Shown one piece after another: positions 40,159 to 48,523 of a stretch of DNA of 54,753 nt. The DNA lies in the IMG/VR virus record IMGVR_UViG_3300032086_001581, positions 1 to 54,753 of that record. One strand, given 5' to 3'. Numbering within the stretch: position 1 is the first letter of the stretch; each line of letters opens with the position of its first letter. Both the position numbers and the translations under genes were made by a program. The notes beneath the pieces are model-generated. The model was not told the DNA's origin and searched no databases. It worked only from the letters and a program-made list of their open reading frames with translations. This DNA comes from a virus.

Positions 40159-41694
40159 CTATGCCTCAAAGTCTCCAGACATAATATCATGTGTTTTAGC
40201 ACCAATATCATCATCCATATCAAACTCTTCCTCTTCAAAGAAAGCACCAAATCCTGCATTAGTTTTAGCACCAAAGCTCAACTCATCTAATAATTTAATA
40301 TTTTTTTCAATTAAGTCATATGCTTCATCAATAGATAATTTAGGGTCTAATACTTCCTGACAAAAACTATCGAAGTATAATGCTTTTGCAGGTACATAAG
40401 GACTAAACTCATTACTCTTACCACTTGATTTGTCTTTTATAAAGTCACTGTAATGTATATTAGTTCTGTACTTTTCTACATCTGCTAACCTGTTTGCTTC
40501 TTGTACCGCAGTAATATGGTTGTACACACTATGACCCATGTAATATAAGTAACTTTGTGTGTCCCAACTTGTACTGTCTGGTCCTTTTGCTTTACCGTTC
40601 TTGTCTTCGTCTCCTTCTGCCATTGCACAAATATCTCCAGCAGTTAGCCTGCTCATTATAGGAGAGTGTGCAAAAGGCATAGGCATATCAGACCCTTTAA
40701 GTGCCTGATTATCTATTGCTCTGTCCATTAAGTAACTGAACTTCTTAGGATGGAAACTGTTATGTGTATATGTACTACCATATGCACTATTAACAAACGG
40801 ACTTGCGGCATCCATACTCAAACATATTTCTGGACTATCATGTTTTCTTAACATTCTTTGTATGCTAGTTAAGTAACATGCCCAGTCTAGTTTACCTGTA
40901 CCTAGGAAATGTATCCAACCTTTGTCTTTAAGTAAGCCATCTTCTCTAAGTTTTAATATACGTCTTAGTGCCATTCTCATATTACGTTTTTGTAAATCAG
41001 CAAATGCATATCCTTCTAATGCAAGTTCACTATTGCCATATGCTTCTTGGCAAAACTTAGGATCACTAAAGTTTTTAACATTTTCATACCACTCATCACA
41101 AGTAGGTTGGTCAACACCACTCATTACATTTAAGAACTTACACTTACCTGGTGTTCTGTTCTTCATGTAGTAATCTAAGTTGTACAAACTAATTGTCATA
41201 GTTTGCTCAAATGTTTCTAAACCTGTTTTCTTATTAAAAGGAGGGAAGGCGGCAAAAGGAGGTACATCAAGTGTCATTGCCCAATCACATTGTTCTTCTT
41301 CCCATTTAAGTATTTTATCTACTAGCTCTATCCTGGCAGGATCATCTGGGTTAATAGCATTAGCCCAATCCATTTTAATAACACCTGTGGCAATCTGGAA
41401 ACCACCGGAGTCTCCTAGTATCATTGTTTTACTTCTATCTCTGTCAGTAATCATAGGCTCGCCATCTAACTTTGTTAAGTCTAACTGAGCATGACCGGCT
41501 GAATACAATCCCCAAGGATAATGATAGTAAGTGTCTTTGTCTTTTAGGAAATCCATACCTTCATGGCCTAATTCAAAGCCTTCAGGTATCCTGCCACCAT
41601 CTTTAGCAATTTTTTCTAATTGCTTTACATAGAAACTACTAATAGCAGGTAAGTATAAGGCGTAGTCTCTTTGTGTCTTTCCTAAATCGTACAT
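40159..41694 (-). CDS. dpdA: DpdA-like (TGT-family) 7-deazaguanine DNA transglycosylase
   Basis: A 511-residue protein of the tRNA-guanine transglycosylase superfamily. It has MILGDSGGFQIATG (D95, the TGT hallmark), MTLDVPPFAAF (D143), NVMSGVDQPTC, LALEGYAFADLQ (like the GGL region) and LSMDAASPFVNS with D295 as the likely nucleophile. It lacks the C-terminal Cys3-His zinc site of bacterial TGT. Phage DpdA proteins exchange guanine in DNA for preQ0-type bases and protect against host restriction. With FolE, QueE and a QueD-like protein here, DNA rather than tRNA is the likely target. Coupled to gp45 (TAATG). Confidence 0.75.
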   Translation of the reverse strand: MYDLGKTQRDYALYLPAISSFYVKQLEKIAKDGGRIPEGFELGHEGMDFLKDKDTYYHYPWGLYSAGHAQLDLTKLDGEPMITDRDRSKTMILGDSGGFQIATGVIKMDWANAINPDDPARIELVDKILKWEEEQCDWAMTLDVPPFAAFPPFNKKTGLETFEQTMTISLYNLDYYMKNRTPGKCKFLNVMSGVDQPTCDEWYENVKNFSDPKFCQEAYGNSELALEGYAFADLQKRNMRMALRRILKLREDGLLKDKGWIHFLGTGKLDWACYLTSIQRMLRKHDSPEICLSMDAASPFVNSAYGSTYTHNSFHPKKFSYLMDRAIDNQALKGSDMPMPFAHSPIMSRLTAGDICAMAEGDEDKNGKAKGPDSTSWDTQSYLYYMGHSVYNHITAVQEANRLADVEKYRTNIHYSDFIKDKSSGKSNEFSPYVPAKALYFDSFCQEVLDPKLSIDEAYDLIEKNIKLLDELSFGAKTNAGFGAFFEEEEFDMDDDIGAKTHDIMSGDFEA

Positions 41695-42440
41695 TAACTT
41701 CTCGCAGGTAATAAGTATGTGTATTTTGCCATTCCGCTGTCTACAATAATTTGTAGTAGGCCTTGATCATTAATACTCATTACACAATTACCAGTATCAC
41801 TTAGCCTTAATATTTTTAATACAATATCTAAAGGCCATTTCCAGTCACCTGTAATGCTACCATCAATATCACTATTAATTAAAATTTTTGTTCTGTCACT
41901 TACACCATCACCAATATGGAACCATAAACTAGTACCATCAGTTTTAGGACTAAAGTTCGCCTCAAATCCACCTAACACACTATTAAAGTATGCCATGTCT
42001 TTTAAATTTTTATCAGTAGGCACAATGTTTAAATCAAACTCAGCACCTTTAAACTTAATTGCTTTAAGTTGCTGGTTAATAACATCTGCTAACATAAATC
42101 TGTAATGTGCATCATTTCCATCTGCACTTGTAAATTCTACTTCAACAGGAACAGTTTCGCCATTACGGTCTTGTGTGTTTATTTTAACGTCTGAACCTTC
42201 GCCATCAAATCCAGGATATTGTAAGTAGCCCTGTAATACCTGCATTCTGCTTAACCCAACAGTTGAGTCCACAAACTCAGGATAAGGGTTATGTGTCTCA
42301 CCTTTAAAGATTACAGTTTTGTCTGCATCTACTGTTTCAACAGTAGTTTTTTCAACATCACCGGAAATCTTAACCATTTCAAATATACCTAAACCATGTG
42401 TATGTTTAAGTACGTCTTTCATTATGTCTTTAATTGCCAT
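41694..42440 (-). CDS. T4 gp45-like sliding clamp
   Basis: The 248-residue protein matches the T4-type clamp: length, MAIKDIMKDVLKHTHGLGIF opening, EGETHNPYPEFVDS-like loop, MLADVINQQLKAIKFKGAE, the interdomain LGGFEANFSPKTDG and the end AKYTYLLPARS, typical of cyanophage gp45. It tethers the polymerase and, in T4, activates late transcription. It is coupled with DpdA downstream and has its own strong promoter upstream. Confidence 0.85.
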   Translation of the reverse strand: MAIKDIMKDVLKHTHGLGIFEMVKISGDVEKTTVETVDADKTVIFKGETHNPYPEFVDSTVGLSRMQVLQGYLQYPGFDGEGSDVKINTQDRNGETVPVEVEFTSADGNDAHYRFMLADVINQQLKAIKFKGAEFDLNIVPTDKNLKDMAYFNSVLGGFEANFSPKTDGTSLWFHIGDGVSDRTKILINSDIDGSITGDWKWPLDIVLKILRLSDTGNCVMSINDQGLLQIIVDSGMAKYTYLLPARS

Positions 42441-42464
42441 TCATTTCTCCAAGATTAATATATC

Positions 42465-42492
42465 ATTATACATTGTTATTTAGATAAGTCAA
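42465..42492 (-). promoter_or_regulatory. Sigma70-like promoter (TTGACT-N16-TATAAT)
   Basis: TTGACT at 42487-42492 and TATAAT at 42465-42470 on the - strand, 16-base spacer. It drives the clamp and DpdA genes. Confidence 0.8.
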
Positions 42493-42511
42493 GTTGTTTT
42501 TAACCATTTTT

Positions 42512-45187
42512 TTAGAATTCAAAAAACGTTGATAACGTTTCACTTTGTGTAGTCCTGCTTAAATCAAAGCCCATAGGACCAATAACATTAGCAACTTTTT
42601 TATCTAATACTGTTTCTTCCATTGCCTCTTCATCAAATGGTAAATCCTTAAACCATTGTGGCAAATTAAGTTCATCTGTAGGATATGCTACACTAGTATA
42701 TCCCATTGGATTATTTTTAAGTTTACATACAATTACTTTAGCACCGTCTGTTACTGATAAACTATACGCATCACTGTTTGCTTTTTTAAGATTGTTCCAA
42801 TTAATACTAGCTCTAACATGCCCAGGTATCATATTGCTTTTGCCTTCATTTTTAAGAGCATGTAATTTATGTAACGTATTTGTATTAGGTGCTCTGGCTT
42901 GCTCCATCATTTTAGATGTATACATAGTAACATTATTAGCACGTTTAGGCATACCCTTGCCCCATGGCTCTAACTCTTTAAAATACTTTTTAAACTCTTT
43001 AATTTTTTCTATTACATGTTCTTCGCCTAAACCATTTAAACAATCTACTAATAATTCTTCTAAAAAGTCTTGTATAAACTCAGGAGTGTCAGAACGTTTA
43101 ATTTCTAAACCCATTGCCTTTAGTTTGCCACCTTCAGGCTGATAACCTTCAATATCTAAACACAATATACCATATCTCTTTTTAGTTAAAAACAATCCTG
43201 CTCTGCCAACAACTTCTCTACCAGCAATCATTACAGCACCACGTTCCAAAGGAACATTAAATGTGTCTTTTAAAAACTTAGGAAATGTACCACTCACTGT
43301 GTCTGATACATGATCATATAACTTAATAGCACTATCCATATCTAATGCTTGTTCACCCATAATAGGTGCCGCACTAAAATACACAGAATCAGTATCACCA
43401 TAAATTATTGTTTCGCCTTCATAATCATATTCGCCTGTAAATATTCTGTTTGTCTCAGCCGCCATATGCTTCGTAATAGCTCTGCCTGTTAGTGTTGTGC
43501 TTTGTCCTATACGTTTGTCATAAAACCTACAATGAGGATTAAGTATTGCACCATACAAACTGTTTAACTGAATCTTTTTAACTAACTGCCTTTTATCCCA
43601 ATATACCTGCTCTGCGCCTTCTGATTCTTTTTTCTTCTTCTGCATACGTTGTCTATCAGTATACCAAAGTTCCAATAAGCCAGGCACAATACCTTGTACG
43701 TCAGTTGTAAATATTGTGCCGTTAGCACTAATATTCCAGGGTTGGCCACTATTAAAAACTAAGTTATAAACGTCAGCACCTGTTACTTCATGTACTCCAC
43801 CATCTTCCATTTCTAACTTCATCATATGGTCAACGTCTTTGCTTTTAACAAACTCAAACTCGTTTGTACCAAACTTGCCATGCCAAGCATCAGCAAAACT
43901 TTTCTTCTCTAATTTTTGTGCATTTGTAATTTCTTCTAATGTATAACTAGGATCTAATTGTCCCACAATAGTCTCAGGCGCCATATTAAGAGCCCTAAAC
44001 ACACTAGGATATAGACTGTTTAAATCCATACTGCCTACCCAGTCATGATATCCTTTCTTAGGCGTAGCCACAAAGGCACCTGCCGCACTATCACGTTCAG
44101 ATGATTTAGGCTTATCAGGAACTACCATGCCACGTCTATGTGCTTCATTTATAATTGCTTGTTCAGTTGTTGCTACAGCACCCATAGTTGTTGGAATTAA
44201 TACTGTATTTTCATGTGCAATAATGTTTGCTAGATCAACAAACTGTAGTTTCTTATCCAGTTTATCCAACAGCATAACGTCTTGTATGTTATATTCACAA
44301 AACTTTAAGAAGTCATGATTGTAAAGTCTATCTAAACTACCTTCATATGGAACTTTCTTTTCACCAACTTCCATTTCACCAATATAGTCTAATCTATAAC
44401 TATGGCGTTCTTCATAGTTATATTTTCTATAAAGCTCTAAGTAATCTAAATGTATTCTACCTACTAAATCATATGTAACAACTTCACTGCCAAACTTTTC
44501 ATACTCTCTTCTCTTAGGCAGTTTTTTCATCAAACACATACGTCTTGTTTCTGCTTTACCTAATGTTTTAGTAATCCTATTAACTGTATAAGGTATATCA
44601 TATCCTTCACTGTTCCAGCCACTAAGTACGTCAGCATCTTCTATAATATCTAAAAATGTATCTAACATCTCCTTTTCTGTTTTAAACAGCATTACTTCAG
44701 GTAGAGGCTTAACAACTTCTTGTGCCTGTTCCCAACTTAAAGTTTTAGGAGGTACTGCTAAACATATCATTGCATCCATCCACTGTAAGTAAACACCTAT
44801 TGCTGTTATGGGAGTAAATGGGTCAGAAGGACTACTGTATCCACGTTGTGGATCGAAGTCTACCTCAATATCAAAAAATGCTACATTTAGATCTGGTGCA
44901 TCAGCACCGTTGTAGTCTTGTGCTAATACTTTATTAATAGGCCTTATATCGCTCTCGAATGTTTTATTACTGCTATGTATACCTAAATTTTTCTTAAAGT
45001 CTTTTATATTAGCACATCTTAGTTCAGTTACAGGGTCACCGTAAATGCTTTTATGTTTACCATGTGGGTCAGCATAATAAAAATTATGTGTGGGACTTAT
45101 TTCTTTTATAATACGTTTGCCATCAATACGCTCAACGACAGTAACAATGTCCTTGCCTTGATCGTAAAATGCGTCAACGTAACTCAT
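42512..45187 (-). CDS. Family B DNA polymerase (T4 gp43-like)
   Basis: The 891-residue enzyme carries the exonuclease motif I, FDIE (D106, E108), exo II WNSEGYDIPY, exo III region YNIQDVMLLDKL, motif A DLNSLYPS (388-395), motif B KKIQLNSLYGAI (537-548), motif C YGDTDS (596-601, two Asp), then KKRYGILCLDI. The size is near T4 gp43 (898). The last residues SETLSTFFEF resemble the clamp-binding tail of gp43-type polymerases. It is one intact gene with no intein or intron seen. Confidence 0.95.
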   Translation of the reverse strand: MSYVDAFYDQGKDIVTVVERIDGKRIIKEISPTHNFYYADPHGKHKSIYGDPVTELRCANIKDFKKNLGIHSSNKTFESDIRPINKVLAQDYNGADAPDLNVAFFDIEVDFDPQRGYSSPSDPFTPITAIGVYLQWMDAMICLAVPPKTLSWEQAQEVVKPLPEVMLFKTEKEMLDTFLDIIEDADVLSGWNSEGYDIPYTVNRITKTLGKAETRRMCLMKKLPKRREYEKFGSEVVTYDLVGRIHLDYLELYRKYNYEERHSYRLDYIGEMEVGEKKVPYEGSLDRLYNHDFLKFCEYNIQDVMLLDKLDKKLQFVDLANIIAHENTVLIPTTMGAVATTEQAIINEAHRRGMVVPDKPKSSERDSAAGAFVATPKKGYHDWVGSMDLNSLYPSVFRALNMAPETIVGQLDPSYTLEEITNAQKLEKKSFADAWHGKFGTNEFEFVKSKDVDHMMKLEMEDGGVHEVTGADVYNLVFNSGQPWNISANGTIFTTDVQGIVPGLLELWYTDRQRMQKKKKESEGAEQVYWDKRQLVKKIQLNSLYGAILNPHCRFYDKRIGQSTTLTGRAITKHMAAETNRIFTGEYDYEGETIIYGDTDSVYFSAAPIMGEQALDMDSAIKLYDHVSDTVSGTFPKFLKDTFNVPLERGAVMIAGREVVGRAGLFLTKKRYGILCLDIEGYQPEGGKLKAMGLEIKRSDTPEFIQDFLEELLVDCLNGLGEEHVIEKIKEFKKYFKELEPWGKGMPKRANNVTMYTSKMMEQARAPNTNTLHKLHALKNEGKSNMIPGHVRASINWNNLKKANSDAYSLSVTDGAKVIVCKLKNNPMGYTSVAYPTDELNLPQWFKDLPFDEEAMEETVLDKKVANVIGPMGFDLSRTTQSETLSTFFEF

Positions 45188-45210
45188 AGATGTGCTATCC
45201 TCATACTGTT

Positions 45211-45239
45211 ATTATACAGTAATAGTAGTATAAAGTCAA
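45211..45239 (-). promoter_or_regulatory. Sigma70-like promoter (TTGACT-N17-TATAAT)
   Basis: TTGACT at 45234-45239 and TATAAT at 45211-45216 on the - strand, 17-base spacer (the only one not 16). It drives the DNA polymerase gene. Confidence 0.8.
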
Positions 45240-45243
45240 TTAA

Positions 45244-45507
45244 TTATAGTGTTTTACCAACAGATTCCAAAATAGTTTCTAGTTCGTCAAACTTATCGAA
45301 CTCATCTTGGAACTTGGCTTTGTGAGCAATCTTTACTGCTTTCATTAAAACACCAGGCTTAAGATCCATTTCCTCTGCTATTGCTTTAACAGTTTCACGG
45401 AGGCCTGTGCTTAGAGCATCAACTTCATGTAGAACTTGATCTCCTTCCTGAATTAATTTTTTAAGCCTTGCTACTTCTTCTTGATTGAATGTTTTATTAA
45501 ATGCCAT
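45244..45507 (-). CDS. DsbA-like late-transcription/dsDNA-binding protein
   Basis: I choose ATG 45507 (MAFNKTFNQEEVARL) over the longer frame from 45528. The 87-residue helical protein has VDALSTGLRETVKAIAEEM and LKPGVLMKAVKIAHKAKFQ and an acidic tail. Length and composition recall T4 DsbA, an 89-residue dsDNA-binding RNA-polymerase accessory for late transcription; the cyanophage homologues I recall share the MAFN ... GLRETxKxIAEE pattern. A AATAAATA box lies about 22 bases upstream of the ATG. Tentative, since such small helical proteins diverge quickly. Confidence 0.6.
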   Translation of the reverse strand: MAFNKTFNQEEVARLKKLIQEGDQVLHEVDALSTGLRETVKAIAEEMDLKPGVLMKAVKIAHKAKFQDEFDKFDELETILESVGKTL

Positions 45508-45718
45508 TGTTTGTATCCTGTATGCCAATATTTATTTGTAATGGTTCTATTATAACAGGATTTACGGTAGAGTCAACAGATATTTCAAAAACACCTTTAA
45601 CTCCTGGAAATTGTTGGAAAGATAGGTTTTCTAGAATAGACCTATCTGTTATTTTTTGATTAGTTTTTTTATCGTAAGCGATAAATTCGTTGCCATTATA
45701 ATGGACTTCTAAAATCAT
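45497..45718 (-). CDS. Unknown 73-residue phage protein
   Basis: Starts MILEVHYNGNEFIAYDKKTN, likely all-beta, with TDRSILENLSFQQFPGVKG. Overlaps the DsbA-like start by 11 bases and starts on the stop codon of the upstream gene. No recognised motif; function unknown. Confidence 0.6.
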   Translation of the reverse strand: MILEVHYNGNEFIAYDKKTNQKITDRSILENLSFQQFPGVKGVFEISVDSTVNPVIIEPLQINIGIQDTNNGI

Positions 45719-46026
45719 TACACCTCTACAGAGGCTTCAAATGTAAATTTAATATCAGGAAACTCTTCAAAAAGTTGATCTGATATCTCATCTCCCTCTA
45801 CTGAATCTATTTCATCTTCAAGTATGATTTCGTATATAAACATATCACCTTCGTCATCTTCGCTAGTGTATGCCATTACTTCTATACCTACTTTAGATTT
45901 TTCGTCATCATATGCTGTTAAAAGTTTAGTTGGTACAACACTTTGTACAATATCGAAATACACAATAACGTCCTCATCACTGAGTTCTTCTCGTGTCAAC
46001 ATTCTTACAAAGTGTTTAATGAACAT
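45718..46026 (-). CDS. Unknown 102-residue acidic protein
   Basis: I place the start at ATG 46026 (MFIKHFVRMLTREELSDEDV), 4 bases past the end of the EF-hand gene; the longer frame from 46086 is a shadow of that gene. It has repeated acidic stretches (SEDDEGDMFIYEIILEDEID) and EFPDIKFTFEASVEV at the end. No recognised family. Because the EF-hand gene is immediately upstream, co-expression is likely. Confidence 0.55.
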   Translation of the reverse strand: MFIKHFVRMLTREELSDEDVIVYFDIVQSVVPTKLLTAYDDEKSKVGIEVMAYTSEDDEGDMFIYEIILEDEIDSVEGDEISDQLFEEFPDIKFTFEASVEV

Positions 46027-46030
46027 ACTA

Positions 46031-46357
46031 TTACTTACCTTTACTAAATGCTTGAGCACCAAAGAAAGCGGCAACAATACCAGCAACTGCTACAAAGTAT
46101 GTAGCCGCCATATCGCCTAATATTTCACTTGCTTGGTTAAGTCCAGCCAATACTGCAATTACTACAGCAAATGGATATAGTAACATACCACTTAAGGCAA
46201 ACCATGCCATGCTTCTTTGAGCATCACGCATAGCATCCATATCTTCTAATTCTTTACGTTTAAATTCTAAAAACATTGCCTCTTCGGCCTTGCTTACTTT
46301 TCCATCACCGTTTGTGTCAGCAGGATGAAATTCTTTCTTAACTGTGTCTTCTGCCAT
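46031..46357 (-). CDS. EF-hand protein with two transmembrane helices (possible holin)
   Basis: The 108-residue protein has a single calcium-binding EF-hand loop, DTNGDGKVSKAEE (14-26), a charged helix (FKRKELEDMDAMRDAQ) and two hydrophobic segments, about 48-71 (MAWFALSGMLLYPFAVVIAVLA) and 81-104 (GDMAATYFVAVAGIVAAFFG). The size, two-helix hairpin and charged tails resemble small phage holins, but an EF-hand would be unusual; calcium-sensitive gating is a speculation. The GATAAATA box 28 bases upstream of the ATG suggests late expression, which fits a lysis role. Confidence 0.65.
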   Translation of the reverse strand: MAEDTVKKEFHPADTNGDGKVSKAEEAMFLEFKRKELEDMDAMRDAQRSMAWFALSGMLLYPFAVVIAVLAGLNQASEILGDMAATYFVAVAGIVAAFFGAQAFSKGK

Positions 46358-46385
46358 TGTATAACTCCCTAATTTGTTATACTAG

Positions 46386-46393
46386 TATTTATC
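46386..46393 (-). promoter_or_regulatory. T4-late-like promoter box (GATAAATA)
   Basis: TATTTATC on the + strand gives GATAAATACTAGTATAAC on the - strand, 28 bases before the EF-hand gene. The same GATAAATACTAGTA sequence occurs upstream of the tail-fibre gene at 52319. Confidence 0.6.
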
Positions 46394-46394
46394 A

Positions 46395-46560
46395 ATATTT
46401 GGCCTCAGGCTATCAAGGGAAAACCCCTCTATTCGATCGCTATCTAATAAGAGAGGTTCTTTCTAATCTGATCGAGTTATAGACCTTGATCAGTTGTCTG
46501 GCAAATTATGGTTTTTTAGTTTTAAGAGTGTTCTAACCACCGGGCACCCGGAAAATCGCT
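46395..46560. other. Gene-free region with several potential hairpins
   Basis: About 165 bases between the late box and the 222-residue gene. CTGATCGAG (46468-46476) and CTTGATCAG (46485-46493) can form a 9-pair stem (one G-U on the + strand) with an 8-base loop. CCTCT/AGAGG segments (46416-46456) and CCGGGCACCCGG (46540-46551) add further pairing. It holds no frame with a ribosome site. It could be a small RNA, a leader or an origin-like element. Confidence 0.35.
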
Positions 46561-47229
46561 CTATTTGGTTTCGTCTTCGATGAACTTGATACGGTTAACA
46601 ACTGTTTCCTGTCCACTATGGTATTTACCTTTACTCTGAGATTTTACAAATCCTTCAAGTGTAACCTTTTTACCTTTTTCAATTTTTTTGTCTGTAAAAA
46701 ATTTAAGTATATGCTGATTTTTTACACTACAAGTAACAATGTAGCTCATTGTTCTAGGTATATATCTAGTAAATTCTACAACTGCATCTATTCTTTCTCT
46801 TTGATGCAAAGTACCAATATTTTGACTGGTTCTAGAAAGTTCCATTTCTCTGTCAGTCCAATTATCTTGATCTACTTTATTTAAGTAAACTTTAGGCAAA
46901 CTTGCCGCAATACCTAATTTGTCTTTAGCAATATCTTTAGAACTGACTAACTTTAATACATTGGTTTCAAACTCTGTAAGATCACGTTCCATTGCTTTAA
47001 AACTTAGACCTGAAAGATATTCTTTTACTTCTGTAGCAGTAGTTTTATCTGCATCAGTTATTTTAAACTTTTTATCAGTAAAGAAATAATCGTATAATAA
47101 ATCACTATTACAAGTTGACTTCTCATACTTTCTATCAAACCTTACTTGTTCTTTTTTTATGAATCCGTCATTAATTCTGTGCGCCGCACAACTTACTGCT
47201 AATACTTCTTCGATTGGAAATGTTTGCAT
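46561..47229 (-). CDS. Unknown 222-residue phage protein with OB-like C terminus
   Basis: Begins MQTFPIEEVLAVSCAAHRIN. The middle is helical (SSKDIAKDKLGIAASLPKVY). The last 60 residues, with ILKFFTDKKIEKGKKVTLEG and FVKSQSKGKYHSGQETVVNR, resemble an OB-fold strand pattern, so nucleic-acid binding is possible. It has its own strong promoter and no near downstream partner. Not identified; a single-stranded-DNA-binding role would be a guess. Confidence 0.55.
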   Translation of the reverse strand: MQTFPIEEVLAVSCAAHRINDGFIKKEQVRFDRKYEKSTCNSDLLYDYFFTDKKFKITDADKTTATEVKEYLSGLSFKAMERDLTEFETNVLKLVSSKDIAKDKLGIAASLPKVYLNKVDQDNWTDREMELSRTSQNIGTLHQRERIDAVVEFTRYIPRTMSYIVTCSVKNQHILKFFTDKKIEKGKKVTLEGFVKSQSKGKYHSGQETVVNRIKFIEDETK

Positions 47230-47259
47230 TTTTCTACTCCTTTACCTAATATATTATAT

Positions 47260-47287
47260 ATTATAGCAAAATTTAAGAACTTGTCAA
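47260..47287 (-). promoter_or_regulatory. Sigma70-like promoter (TTGACA-N16-TATAAT)
   Basis: TTGACA at 47282-47287 and TATAAT at 47260-47265 on the - strand, 16-base spacer, TGC before the -10. The -35 overlaps the end of the HAD gene. It drives the 222-residue gene. Confidence 0.85.
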
Positions 47288-47877
47288 GTATTATCTACAA
47301 TTAAATTATAAATTTCTTCCCAATTCTTAACAACATTAGCATCACCAGTAAAGTCTAAATTATGCCCATGTTCTATAAGAATACCATTAAGCCCTTCTTT
47401 TATTCCAGCATTTAAATTTTCTGGCTTGTCCTCTATCCAATAATTTCCTGGATACTTAGGCCCATACTCAGCAAGTATTTCATCTTTATCAGCACCTGTA
47501 TCTAAACATACAACTTCTATAAATGCATCTCCAAATAACTTTTTAAGATTTCTTTCTCTTAATTCTTTTGCATAAGGATCTAAACTTAAACTAGTAATTG
47601 CTATAAACTTGTACTGGTGTTGTTCGTGTAATTTCTTAACAAAGTATTGTGCATCACGAAGTGGAGGAAGGAATCCTATTGCCGCACTTTCATTAAATAC
47701 TTTAACCATTTGTGAGCCTTGCTCTTTAGAAATACCGTATCTATCACCAATATTGTACATATACTGAGCGCCTTCAACTTTACTATGTCCATGATGTTCC
47801 ATCCAAACTGAAAACCCTTCTTCCCAATCCAGTACAACACCATCGCAATCTGTTAAAATAATTTTATCTTTCTTCAT
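47284..47877 (-). CDS. HAD-superfamily phosphatase
   Basis: A 197-residue protein with the HAD motif I DCDGVVLDW (two Asp, 9-17), motif II FIAITSLSLDP (Thr/Ser), Lys in the LKKLFGDAF region, and NYWIEDKPENLNAG as motif III/IV with Asp. It resembles 5'-nucleotidase or phosphatase members found in T4-like phages. The substrate is probably a nucleotide or sugar phosphate, not readable from the sequence. Confidence 0.8.
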   Translation of the reverse strand: MKKDKIILTDCDGVVLDWEEGFSVWMEHHGHSKVEGAQYMYNIGDRYGISKEQGSQMVKVFNESAAIGFLPPLRDAQYFVKKLHEQHQYKFIAITSLSLDPYAKELRERNLKKLFGDAFIEVVCLDTGADKDEILAEYGPKYPGNYWIEDKPENLNAGIKEGLNGILIEHGHNLDFTGDANVVKNWEEIYNLIVDNT

Positions 47878-47900
47878 ATTATTTCCTATGTTACAGCACT

Positions 47901-47928
47901 ATTATACTAAGAAACTGTATTTTGTCAA
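47901..47928 (-). promoter_or_regulatory. Sigma70-like promoter (TTGACA-N16-TATAAT)
   Basis: TTGACA at 47923-47928 and TATAAT at 47901-47906 on the - strand, 16-base spacer. It drives the HAD gene and lies back to back with the + strand gene at 47951. Confidence 0.85.
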
Positions 47929-47950
47929 GTGTTTTTTGTTAAATAGTATT

Positions 47951-48523
47951 ATGGCATACAAAAAGAAAATACTATTTCCAGACTATTTATTTGAGGGACA
48001 ACTAGAGGTACCTAGTGATTTAAATAAAAACATTCAGGAAAGTTTAAAAAAGAATAAAGAATCTGGTATTACTACAGAAACTGTTTATGGCTGGTTTACA
48101 AACAAGCAGTTTCCTTGTGAAGGTATTATACCACAACTTGCAAACTTATTAGCAAAAAACTTTGTAGGCAATGTAGTTAATAATTTTGACTTGGGAGTTG
48201 CAAGAGATATTAATTTGCTTAACCCTTGGCTCATATCTACTAACCCTAACCATTCTTTCCCTACAACTTTAGAGTCACAAAGATGGTACAATGCAGGTGT
48301 ATATTTACAAACAACTAATAAAGGTAGTCATTTAAAATTAGATAACTATACATCTAAAGTTTATGCAGGACAAAATACACAGGAAAATAGTGTTTATATA
48401 AAACCTAAACAGTATAAAGTAATATACTGGCCTAGTCATATACCCTGGAGTTTAACTCCTAATATGAGTATGGTAGAAACAACAATGCTTATTTGTACTT
48501 TTAGAGCTGATGCTAAAAAATAG
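47951..48523 (+). CDS. Possible degenerate 2OG-Fe(II) oxygenase-like protein
   Basis: I place the start at ATG 47951 (MAYKKKILFPDYLFEGQL). The 190-residue protein has FPDYLFEG near its start, WYNAGVYLQ in the middle and VIYWPSHIPWSLTPNMSM near the end, positions that match TIGR02466-type putative 2OG-Fe(II) oxygenases (GVYY and FPSxLxHxVxPN). The usual iron-binding HxD is not evident, so it may be inactive or a different protein. It is the only + strand gene in this part and has no clear ribosome site. Family call is weak. Confidence 0.35.
   Translation: MAYKKKILFPDYLFEGQLEVPSDLNKNIQESLKKNKESGITTETVYGWFTNKQFPCEGIIPQLANLLAKNFVGNVVNNFDLGVARDINLLNPWLISTNPNHSFPTTLESQRWYNAGVYLQTTNKGSHLKLDNYTSKVYAGQNTQENSVYIKPKQYKVIYWPSHIPWSLTPNMSMVETTMLICTFRADAKK

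Noticed and set aside
46540-46551. CCGGGCACCCGG hairpin as a terminator
   Set aside because: Short stem with a tiny loop and no T run on either strand.
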